Source of the DNA: Ruminococcus sp. UBA3387
Lineage (GTDB): Bacteria; Bacillota; Clostridia; Oscillospirales; Ruminococcaceae
Direction: 5' to 3'
DNA length: 5,737 bases
NCBI GenBank assembly: GCA_002358895.1
Contig: DEPR01000009.1
Span: 1 to 5,737 of the forward strand
Below are positions 1 through 5,556 of the stretch, piece by piece. Numbering within the stretch: the stretch's first letter is position 1; each line of letters starts with the position of its first letter. Made by a program: the position numbers and the translations under genes. The notes beneath the pieces are model-generated. The model searched no databases. It had not been told where the DNA came from and saw only the letters and a list, made by a program, of their open reading frames with translations.

Positions 1-536
1 CCGTAAATTGTTTCACCGTCAGGGATTTTCAGTTGCACGTCATATTCTTTGCTTGGCCCGTAACGCAGATTCAGATAAGTTGTGTCTGAAACCACCTTGT
101 ATTTTTTCTTGGTTGAATGTTTTTCAGACTCAAGAGGACTGTGAAGCTTGTTCTTCACCAGAGTAGTTTCAGCGGTCGCCGAGGTCTTTTTGGTGGAAGT
201 AGCTTTTTTCTTGGTGGTTGTGGTAGTCCGTTTAGTAGCAGATGTTGTAGCGAGAATATCAGGGTCAGGTTCATCTGAAGGCGGGTTTTCAAGAGTGCCT
301 GTTTCAGTATCCTGAGTAGTTGTGGAATATCCCTGCAAATCCTCGTCATTGGCATCAGCGTCAAGGGTCTGCCTTGCAGTCTGAGTGGTTGAAATATATC
401 TGTCGTTGTCAATGTCAGAGGACGCCTCGGTAATCTGCTCATTAAGGTCGCCCTTTTTCTCAAACAGACTACAGCCTGTACACATAAGCATCAATAAAGC
501 AGTCAGCAAAACAGCAGTTCTTTTCCAAAAAATCAT
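1..536 (-). CDS. SH3b-domain lipoprotein, C-terminus cut by window edge
   Basis: This reading frame has no stop before the left edge, so only about 178 residues from the N-terminus are visible. It begins MIFWKRTAVLLTALLMLMC and has a lipobox-like CTGC, with the likely lipidated Cys at residue 22; the -3 position is Cys rather than the usual Leu. A long acidic and Thr-rich linker follows (about 30-125, with a Thr/Lys low-complexity stretch at about 96-125). From about 146 the sequence matches the start of a bacterial SH3 domain (LNLRYGPSKEYDV, residues 155-167). The start is supported by an AGGTGA ribosome-binding site just upstream, which overlaps the stop of the upstream gene. It lies 11 bp downstream of the amidohydrolase gene, so both are probably cotranscribed. 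Known of the family: SH3b domains often bind peptidoglycan or other cell-envelope ligands. Inferred: an exported, membrane-anchored protein with its SH3b domain at the cell wall. Domains beyond the edge are unknown. Confidence 0.85.
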   Translation of the reverse strand, partial: MIFWKRTAVLLTALLMLMCTGCSLFEKKGDLNEQITEASSDIDNDRYISTTQTARQTLDADANDEDLQGYSTTTQDTETGTLENPPSDEPDPDILATTSATKRTTTTTKKKATSTKKTSATAETTLVKNKLHSPLESEKHSTKKKYKVVSDTTYLNLRYGPSKEYDVQLKIPDGETIY

Positions 537-547
537 AATATCACCTG

Positions 548-1348
548 TTAATCCTTCAGCTTCAGCAGCCGCTGAGCATTTTTGCCTAAAATCTTTTCTT
601 TGTCGTCATCGGAAATGCCAAGGGCTAAAATTTTCTTTTTTATTTCCTTTCCGCTCTGCCAAGGACAGTCGCTTGCAAACAAAATTCTGTCTGCACCGTG
701 CTTTCTGATGATTTTCTCCATAAGACTGCTATCACAGCCCAGAGAAAAAGATGTGTCAAAATAAAGCTCGCCGTCCAGCCCTGCAAGGGTATCATAAACC
801 TCCTGCCACTGTTCATTTCCACCCAGATGGGCAAGGACAATCTTCATATTTCTGTGCTTTTCCCATACTTTTCTTGACCTTTCGGGAGGACAATGTATCA
901 AATCGGGAGAAATGCAGTCAAAGCCTGCGTGAAAAACAACAGGCAAATCAAGCCGTTGAATTTCATCATAAATCGGCTCAAGTCTTTCCTCGTCAACCAT
1001 AAATTTCTGATAATCCGGGTGAAGCTTTACGCCGTGAAGTCCAAGGTCTTTTATCCTCTGAAGCTCTGAAATTGCCTCATCTCCACCGTCAGGGTGGACG
1101 CCACCAAAGGCAATAATTCTGTCCTTGTTCATTTCAGCCGACCAGTTGTTAAGCACCTCGTGCTGTGTTGGCTTTGTTGCAACAGGTAAAAGCACGCCCT
1201 TGTCAACGCCCCACTCGTCAAATCTTTCAATAGTCTGTTCAATCAGTCCGTGAGTGTATGGCTCAATCTGTGCGATTTTTGCAAGCTGACCCACAGCTTT
1301 TTCTGCAACCTTGGGGTGAAAAGCGTGGATATGAAAATCAATTATCAT
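548..1348 (-). CDS. Amidohydrolase-family metal-dependent hydrolase
   Basis: A complete 266-residue protein of the amidohydrolase-2 type (TIM-barrel, ACMSD-like superfamily). Visible motifs in order are FHIH (metal ligands His6 and His8), GVKLHPDYQ (Lys108, His110), VVFHAG (His140, expected metal ligand), VLAHLGG (His174, expected catalytic His) and FASDCPW (Asp227, expected metal ligand). The HxH motif five residues from the start and the overall length are usual for this family, which supports the start codon. An AAAGGA ribosome-binding site lies 11 nt upstream of the ATG, a slightly long spacing. No signal peptide is seen, so the enzyme should be cytoplasmic. The superfamily includes decarboxylases and hydrolases of small aromatic or carboxylic substrates; the substrate here cannot be told from sequence. 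It is the first gene of a probable two-gene operon with the SH3b lipoprotein. The family call is firm; the reaction is unknown. Confidence 0.92.
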   Translation of the reverse strand: MIIDFHIHAFHPKVAEKAVGQLAKIAQIEPYTHGLIEQTIERFDEWGVDKGVLLPVATKPTQHEVLNNWSAEMNKDRIIAFGGVHPDGGDEAISELQRIKDLGLHGVKLHPDYQKFMVDEERLEPIYDEIQRLDLPVVFHAGFDCISPDLIHCPPERSRKVWEKHRNMKIVLAHLGGNEQWQEVYDTLAGLDGELYFDTSFSLGCDSSLMEKIIRKHGADRILFASDCPWQSGKEIKKKILALGISDDDKEKILGKNAQRLLKLKD

Positions 1349-1387
1349 CTTCTCTTATGTCCTTTCAAATGATATATAGCTAACATA

Positions 1388-1416
1388 ATTATACCATAAT
1401 CAAGCCGTTTTTTCAA
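1388..1416 (-). promoter_or_regulatory. Promoter of the amidohydrolase operon
   Basis: On the minus strand a -35 TTGAAA (1411-1416) and a -10 TATAAT (1388-1393) are separated by exactly 17 bp, with an extended -10 TGG directly before TATAAT. Transcription would start near 1381, giving a leader of about 33 nt before the ATG at 1348. This fits a vegetative sigma-A promoter. Confidence 0.85.
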
Positions 1417-1441
1417 CAGGTTTTTATTATGTTTTACCGTC

Positions 1442-1470
1442 TTGAAAATAGCAGGCAGATGTGTTATAAT
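1442..1470 (+). promoter_or_regulatory. Promoter of the DUF6106-like/acpS/nnr operon
   Basis: A -35 TTGAAA (1442-1447), a 17-bp spacer and a -10 TATAAT (1465-1470), with an extended -10 TGT. Transcription should start near 1477. This shows that the TTG at 1476 cannot be the start codon of the first gene and supports the ATG at 1527. The promoter faces away from the minus-strand promoter at 1388-1416; the two -35 boxes are 25 bp apart. Confidence 0.87.
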
Positions 1471-1477
1471 TAATATT

Positions 1478-1493
1478 GCAGAGGCTTTTCTGC
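1478..1493 (+). other. Small hairpin at the predicted 5' end of the operon mRNA
   Basis: The arms GCAGA and TCTGC (5 bp, possibly extended by a G-T pair) flank a short loop and sit within one or two bases of the predicted transcription start. A 5'-terminal stem can protect an mRNA from decay. The stem is short and could be chance. Confidence 0.3.
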
Positions 1494-1526
1494 GTTACTA
1501 CGGACAATGAAAGAAAGGTAATAAAT

Positions 1527-2024
1527 ATGGATAATTTTAAGGAACAGATTGTAAAGAAGATGCCGGATAAAAGCGACCGGATGAAAAAGGCACTTATAAT
1601 TGCAGGAGCTGTAGTTGTTGCTGTACTTTGCTTCGTGCTACTGAAAACCTTAGGTATTATTTTTGCAGGGCTTGCAATTTACGGTGGGTATTATCTGCTG
1701 ACAAATCTTTTTGTTGAATATGAGTACATTCTCACAGGTGGAGAAATTGACATTGATAAAATTATTGCACAGCGTTCAAGAAAAAGACTTGCCACAGTAA
1801 AGCTGTCAACAGCTGTTGAATTTGGTGAGGCAGGTCAGGACTTGCACGTCAGCACAAATGCTACATTCATTAAAGCTGATGCAAATGACCCTGCTCAGAA
1901 GAATTATTATATCAGACTTAACCACGAGACTCTTGGAGAAACTGTGCTTCTTTTCACTCCTAATGATGAGATGCTGGAAATGGTGAAGAACAATCTTCCG
2001 AGAAATCTTCGTTTCGGGAGGTAG
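1527..2024 (+). CDS. Two-helix membrane protein, DUF6106-like
   Basis: 165 residues. The ATG at 1527 is chosen because a GAAAGG ribosome-binding site lies 8 nt upstream and the promoter places the mRNA start near 1477. A short charged N-terminus (MDNFKEQIVKK) is followed by two adjacent hydrophobic helices (about 22-39 and 42-60). A polar C-terminal domain then opens with VEYEYILTGGEIDIDKII (63-80) and a basic RSRKRL (83-88). From memory, this layout and the EYxxTxGEIxIDKI core match the DUF6106 family of Clostridia, which has no known function; I could not run a search. It resembles small proteins with a PH-like or bPH2-like domain after a membrane hairpin, and that comparison is speculative. 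It is the first gene of the operon and is followed after 3 bp by acpS, whose ribosome-binding site lies inside its last codons. The coding call is firm and the family call moderate. Confidence 0.85.
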   Translation: MDNFKEQIVKKMPDKSDRMKKALIIAGAVVVAVLCFVLLKTLGIIFAGLAIYGGYYLLTNLFVEYEYILTGGEIDIDKIIAQRSRKRLATVKLSTAVEFGEAGQDLHVSTNATFIKADANDPAQKNYYIRLNHETLGETVLLFTPNDEMLEMVKNNLPRNLRFGR

Positions 2025-2027
2025 GCT

Positions 2028-2396
2028 GTGTATAAAATCGGAGTTGACATAACTGAAATCAGCCGTATTGAAAAAAGCTCAAAGAGAGACAGTTTTATGA
2101 AAAGGGTTTTTTCCAGGGAGGAAACAGCCCTTTTTTCTTTAAAATCAAACCCGTATCCCTCAATGGCAGGAAACTGGGCGGCGAAAGAGGCTTTCTCAAA
2201 GGCACTTGGAACAGGTGTCAGGGGATTTGGGTTAAGCGAAGTCGAAGTTCTCAGAGATGAGCTGGGCTGTCCTTATATCAGGCTGTCGGGCAAGGCACTT
2301 GAAATTGCAAGGGAGAAAAATCTTGAATTTTCCGTCAGCATTTCTCACACAGATGACCTTGCAGAGGCAGTTGTTATTGCATACAGAAAGGACTGA
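2028..2396 (+). CDS. acpS: Holo-[acyl-carrier-protein] synthase
   Basis: 122 residues, the normal length for AcpS. The enzyme transfers 4'-phosphopantetheine from coenzyme A to a serine of acyl carrier protein, activating it for fatty acid synthesis, in the cytoplasm. Visible signatures are the N-terminal IGVDITEISRI (Asp7 binds Mg2+), RVFSREE (26-32), AAKEAFSKALGTG (51-63, with Glu54 the second metal ligand) and SVSISHTDD (102-110). The start is GTG, 6 nt after a strong GGAGG that overlaps the end of the preceding gene. The residue before AAKEA is Trp (Asn-Trp-Ala-Ala-Lys-Glu) where the family usually has Phe, a small deviation unlikely to abolish function. It is followed after 4 bp by nnr, a pairing common in Firmicutes. 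Confidence 0.97.
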   Translation: MYKIGVDITEISRIEKSSKRDSFMKRVFSREETALFSLKSNPYPSMAGNWAAKEAFSKALGTGVRGFGLSEVEVLRDELGCPYIRLSGKALEIAREKNLEFSVSISHTDDLAEAVVIAYRKD

Positions 2397-2400
2397 TTAT

Positions 2401-3933
2401 ATGTTCGGTATACTTACGCCTGAGCAGATGAAACGTGCGGAGCAGGCTTCCGTTAAACTTGGAGTTTCTCTTTCTGCCCTTATGGACAATGCAGGTAAAA
2501 GGTTGGGCAGAGAAGTTTTAGCTTCGGCTCAGCAGGTTATGAGCAGGGACATTGTAATTCTCGTAGGCAGTGGAAACAATGGTGGCGACGGGCTTGTGTG
2601 TGCGAATTATCTTTATGAAAGTGGGGTAGTGCCTACTGTAATTTTAGTGTGTGGTGAGCCGAAAACTGACCTTGCCAAGGCTGTTTTTTCAAAGCTTTAT
2701 CCACAAATCAGGGTAATTGACGGTGAAAGTGCAGAATGTAATCATATAATTTCAGATGCAGGGATAATTGTGGATTGCGTTTTTGGCACGGGTTTCCGTG
2801 GTGAAATGGTTGGGCAGGCACTTGAGATTTTCAAGCTTGCTCAAGAGTCCGTAGCTTATAAAATCGCCTGCGACCTGCCGTCAGGGGTAAATGCACTTAA
2901 CGGGCAGGTATCGGCAGGGACTTTGCATTCTGACAGGACGGTAACCTTTCATCGCACAAAGCTTGGAATGCTTTTATGTCCTGCAAATGAGTATTGTGGT
3001 GAAATAACTGTAGTTGACATAGGATTACCTGATGGCTGGGAGCAGGAGGTCGGATATTCTATAGAAAAGGCTGAGCTTTCGCAGGTTATGGGGCTTTTGC
3101 CAACACGTCGGAGAGACAGCCACAAGGGTAGTTACGGAAAACTTATGCTTGTTTGCGGAAGTGAAAAATATATGGGTGCAGCTATGGTTTCAGCAAGCTC
3201 TGCTCTCAGAAGTGGGGTTGGAATTGCAAATCTCTGCACGCTGAGAAGTGTGGCTTCGGCTCTGGTTTCGGCAATGCCTGAATGTGTTTTCACTACGCTT
3301 GAAGCTGATGAACAGGGTTGCGTATCGGAAAGCAATCTCCCTGTACTTATAGAGATGTCAAAGACGGCATCGGCAATGGTTATCGGCTGTGGACTTGGGG
3401 TAACTGATGGTACCAAAAAGCTGGTAGAAGGACTTATAAGGGCTTCGGAATGCCCTGTAATACTTGACGCTGACGGAATAAACTGCCTGTCTGAGCATAT
3501 AGATATATTAGAAGAAAAACAATCGGAGATTATTCTCACTCCTCACCCTGCAGAGCTTTCAAGACTTTGTGGCGTCGGGGTTTCGGACATTATTGCTGAC
3601 AGGTTAGGGTATGCAGTATCATTAGCTGAAAAGTATGGTGTTACTGTTCACGCAAAAGGTACTCAGACCATAACGGCTACTCCTTCCGGGTGCTGTTACA
3701 TATCGGATTTCGGCAACACGGCACTTGCAAAGGGTGGCTCGGGTGATTTGCTTGCCGGGCTTATCGGCTCATTTGTTGCACAGGGCATCAAGATCCACGA
3801 TGCTTGCATACTTGGCAGTTGTCTGATGGGTTGCACGGCAGAAAGGCTATCGGTATATTTATCTGAACGTGGAATTGTAGCAAGCGACATAATTAATGCC
3901 ATACCCGAAATTCTCAAAGAGTGGGAGAAATAA
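2401..3933 (+). CDS. nnr: Bifunctional NAD(P)H-hydrate epimerase / ADP-dependent dehydratase
   Basis: 510 residues, typical of fused Nnr proteins. The N-terminal half (about 1-220, YjeF_N type) epimerises (R)- and (S)-NAD(P)HX. The C-terminal half (about 230-505, ribokinase-like) uses ADP to dehydrate (S)-NAD(P)HX back to NAD(P)H, repairing damaged cofactor. Visible motifs are VGSGNNGGDG (55-64), DCVFGTGFRGE (125-135) and DLPSGVN (158-164) in the epimerase. The dehydratase shows HKGSYGKL (241-248), GSEKYMGAA (253-261), ILDADGIN (354-361), LTPHPAEL (379-386) and GNTALAKGGSGDLLAG (438-453), whose Asp449 is the expected catalytic base. The frame is open upstream to an ATG at 2257, but that stretch overlaps acpS. 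The ATG at 2401 has an AAAGGA site 8 nt upstream and begins with the family-like ILTPEQMKRAE. It is coupled to acpS (4-bp gap) and followed by a terminator. No key residue appears to be missing. Confidence 0.97.
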   Translation: MFGILTPEQMKRAEQASVKLGVSLSALMDNAGKRLGREVLASAQQVMSRDIVILVGSGNNGGDGLVCANYLYESGVVPTVILVCGEPKTDLAKAVFSKLYPQIRVIDGESAECNHIISDAGIIVDCVFGTGFRGEMVGQALEIFKLAQESVAYKIACDLPSGVNALNGQVSAGTLHSDRTVTFHRTKLGMLLCPANEYCGEITVVDIGLPDGWEQEVGYSIEKAELSQVMGLLPTRRRDSHKGSYGKLMLVCGSEKYMGAAMVSASSALRSGVGIANLCTLRSVASALVSAMPECVFTTLEADEQGCVSESNLPVLIEMSKTASAMVIGCGLGVTDGTKKLVEGLIRASECPVILDADGINCLSEHIDILEEKQSEIILTPHPAELSRLCGVGVSDIIADRLGYAVSLAEKYGVTVHAKGTQTITATPSGCCYISDFGNTALAKGGSGDLLAGLIGSFVAQGIKIHDACILGSCLMGCTAERLSVYLSERGIVASDIINAIPEILKEWEK

Positions 3934-3979
3934 AAAACGACTGTCTTTCTTCGCAGATGCTTGGAAAGGCAGTTTTTTT
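3934..3979 (+). terminator. Intrinsic terminator after nnr
   Basis: The arms ACTGTCTTTC (3940-3949) and GAAAGGCAGT (3964-3973) pair over 10 bp with one G-T wobble and a 14-nt loop. They are followed by seven Ts (3973-3979). It begins right after the nnr stop codon. The ribosome-binding site of the next gene starts 2 bp after the T-run, so the hairpin lies between two same-strand genes. Confidence 0.85.
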
Positions 3980-3994
3980 ATGGAGGTTGCTCAT

Positions 3995-4483
3995 ATGAGA
4001 ATAAGAAAAGCTATAGTTTTGTTGCTTATGGGTGCAAGCGTAGGGTTATGCTCCTGTGGAAGCGTACAATGCAAGCCTGTGGAACTGGCAGAGGATTTAT
4101 CCTTCAGCTGTGAAATCACACAAGATGAAGCCACATACTCGGCAGATTTTGACCGTGAAGGGAATGCGGGCTGGAAGGCTGTTTTCACTACACCAGAGAC
4201 TATTGAGGGGGTTGAGATTGCATTATTTGACGACTCCTGCACGGTCAACTTCAAGGGGCTCAGCTACACGGGGAGCAGAGATGAATTTCCTGAACTGGGT
4301 ATGGTATCGCTCATAACTTCGGCGTTTGACCAATGTATAAACGCAAAGGTGAAATGCAAAGAAAGTGGCTCGATTATTACAGAGACGGGTGAAGTTAATG
4401 GACTTGAATTTCAGGTGAAGCTGAAAAACGGCAAGCCCACAACAATGGAAATTCCCGAAACCTTATCGGTAAACATAAAATAA
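3995..4483 (+). CDS. Small lipoprotein, possibly LolA/YdcC-like
   Basis: 162 residues. The ATG at 3995 is chosen because GGAGG lies 8 nt upstream and a clean lipoprotein signal follows: MRIRK, a hydrophobic core (6-18) and the lipobox LCSC with lipidated Cys21. Longer in-frame starts (3896, 3980) would overlap nnr or the terminator, or lack a ribosome-binding site. The mature part (about 22-162) is predicted to be mostly beta strands, for example EGVEIALFDDSCTVNFKGLS, with Cys at 26, 39 and elsewhere. No catalytic motif is seen. Its place after acpS-nnr matches where other Firmicutes carry a LolA-like lipoprotein of the YdcC/GerS type, so a LolA-like lipid- or lipoprotein-handling fold is a reasonable guess but is not shown. 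No clear promoter lies in the 61-bp gap, so it may depend on readthrough of the upstream terminator or on a promoter inside nnr. Confidence 0.85.
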   Translation: MRIRKAIVLLLMGASVGLCSCGSVQCKPVELAEDLSFSCEITQDEATYSADFDREGNAGWKAVFTTPETIEGVEIALFDDSCTVNFKGLSYTGSRDEFPELGMVSLITSAFDQCINAKVKCKESGSIITETGEVNGLEFQVKLKNGKPTTMEIPETLSVNIK

Positions 4484-4513
4484 AAAACAGCAAGCTATAA
4501 AGCTTGCTGTTTT
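4484..4513. terminator. Bidirectional intrinsic terminator
   Basis: A perfect 13-bp inverted repeat (4484-4496 and 4501-4513) around the 4-nt loop ATAA. It has a T-run on the plus strand (4510-4513) and a longer U-rich tail in the opposite direction, from the A-rich bases at 4475-4487. It lies between two converging genes (stops at 4483 and 4525) and can serve both. Confidence 0.92.
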
Positions 4514-4524
4514 GGTGTACTCAA

Positions 4525-5361
4525 TTATTTGCCGTAATTACACTCGATTACGTTTCCTGATTCATCAAGGAATGTAATATTTGCAATGTAGAGGTCCTGT
4601 ACGTTAGGTACTGACCACTTCATAATGCTGAGGTACTGGTCCTTAGTTGTATTTACATACTTAGCTGTTTCCTTGATACCAGGACGGATAGCCAGTTCAT
4701 ATGAACCCCATTCACTTGTCCACTCTGACCACTCAAATTCGAGAAGCTCATTCCAAGTCTGTGTCTGTTCATCTTCACTCCAAGGCTGTGTTACAAACTT
4801 ACCGCCAAAGAATGCAGGTACTTTACAGTCAACGCCTTCGTCGTTCTTGATTGTGCCTTCAGCCTTTGTTACAACGTCCATTTTAACTGAGAAAATCTTT
4901 GGAAGGTCTTCTTCCTGGCCAGCAAAGAGCTTAGCCATATTGAACTGAATCTTTGGAACCTTATAGTTTTCGCCTCTTCTGTCCATATCAAGTGTCTGGA
5001 TTCTGAGCATTGGAATGCCTTCAAGTTCTTCGATTGTCATTGTTGTGTGAGATTCGTCGTCTTTATAGTCGTTAGCACCCATTTCTGAAACAAAATCTGT
5101 CAGATCCATATCTGTTGTGAATTTGAATGAAGCTGTTTCCTGGTTAACAAGTGAAGCAGGAATGTCTGAAAGTGGCTTTGGTTCAGCAACTTCTTCGCTT
5201 TCTTCGCCTGTTGCAGCACTTTCTTCTGCTGCAGAGCTTTCTTCAACTGCTGAAGATGTAGTTTCTTCTTTCTTTGAGCTTGATTCTTCTTCTTTGCTAC
5301 ACGATGCCATTACTGCTGTTGCCATAATAACAGCCAATGCAGCTGCAAGTATTTTTTTCAT
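4525..5361 (-). CDS. Secreted lipoprotein with Ser/Glu linker and beta-rich domain
   Basis: 278 residues. The ATG at 5361 (MKKILAAALAVIM) has GGAGG 8 nt upstream; an in-frame ATG at 5376 overlaps that site and is rejected. It has a lipoprotein signal with lipobox MASC (lipidated Cys21), then a Ser/Glu-rich low-complexity linker (22-62). A folded domain of about 215 residues follows. That domain has alternating beta-like segments, a Trp-rich patch (EFEWSEWTSEWGSYEL, 208-223) and an ending (PNVQDLYIANITFLDESGN, 252-270) that resembles the last strand of galactose-binding-like or carbohydrate-binding jelly-roll domains. Inferred: a cell-surface protein that may bind a carbohydrate; I do not recognise a named family. 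The linker would hold the domain away from the membrane through the wall. It is transcribed alone from the promoter at 5417-5445 and ends at the shared terminator. Confidence 0.88.
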   Translation of the reverse strand: MKKILAAALAVIMATAVMASCSKEEESSSKKEETTSSAVEESSAAEESAATGEESEEVAEPKPLSDIPASLVNQETASFKFTTDMDLTDFVSEMGANDYKDDESHTTMTIEELEGIPMLRIQTLDMDRRGENYKVPKIQFNMAKLFAGQEEDLPKIFSVKMDVVTKAEGTIKNDEGVDCKVPAFFGGKFVTQPWSEDEQTQTWNELLEFEWSEWTSEWGSYELAIRPGIKETAKYVNTTKDQYLSIMKWSVPNVQDLYIANITFLDESGNVIECNYGK

Positions 5362-5382
5362 GAAAATTACCTCCATATATTT

Positions 5383-5401
5383 GTTTCACTTAAAATGAAA
5401 C
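5383..5401. repeat. Inverted repeat in the leader of the lipoprotein gene
   Basis: Arms GTTTCA (5383-5388) and TGAAAC (5396-5401) are perfectly complementary around a 7-nt A/T loop. The repeat lies between the predicted transcription start (about 5410) and the ribosome-binding site (5370-5374) of the minus-strand lipoprotein gene. It could be an operator or a small leader hairpin; A/T-rich chance is possible. Confidence 0.45.
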
Positions 5402-5416
5402 TTAATTTACATTATG

Positions 5417-5445
5417 ATTATAGCACAATTACTGATTTTAAGCAA
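5417..5445 (-). promoter_or_regulatory. Promoter of the minus-strand lipoprotein gene
   Basis: The minus strand reads TGCTATAAT (extended -10, with TATAAT at 5417-5422) and a weaker -35 TTGCTT (5440-5445) at 17-bp spacing. Transcription would start near 5410, leaving a leader of about 49 nt. The good extended -10 may compensate for the poor -35. Confidence 0.7.
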
Positions 5446-5512
5446 TATAACATTTGCACAATTAAACTTAAATTAATTGGGCATTTTTCACAAACGGTTT
5501 TGTCGCTTTTAT

Positions 5513-5543
5513 AAAAAAAGAGCTTCGCATTTTGCGAAGCTCT
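5513..5543 (-). terminator. Intrinsic terminator of the right-edge surface-protein gene
   Basis: An 11-bp perfect stem (AGAGCTTCGCA at 5519-5529 with TGCGAAGCTCT at 5533-5543) has a very short loop. On the minus strand it is followed by seven Ts (5513-5519 read as complement). It lies 13 bp past the stop codon of the gene ending at 5557. Confidence 0.92.
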
Positions 5544-5556
5544 ATATTGAAATTTC

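Noticed and set aside
155..463. Minus-strand open frame of 102 residues, rich in Leu/Pro/Arg
   Set aside because: It lies in another frame inside the SH3b lipoprotein gene, which has a ribosome-binding site, signal peptide and domain match.
1476..1526. Upstream TTG start for the DUF6106-like protein
   Set aside because: It falls at or before the predicted transcription start and lacks a ribosome-binding site; the ATG at 1527 has one.
2257..2400. N-terminal extension of nnr from an upstream ATG
   Set aside because: It overlaps acpS in another frame, has no family similarity, and the ATG at 2401 has a good ribosome-binding site.
3132..3539. Minus-strand open frame of 135 residues within nnr
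   Set aside because: It is antisense to conserved nnr dehydratase motifs, is Ser-rich as expected of a shadow frame, and has no supporting signals.
4625..4948. Plus-strand open frame of 107 residues opposite the lipoprotein
   Set aside because: It is a shadow of the minus-strand lipoprotein gene, with no ribosome-binding site or recognisable domain.
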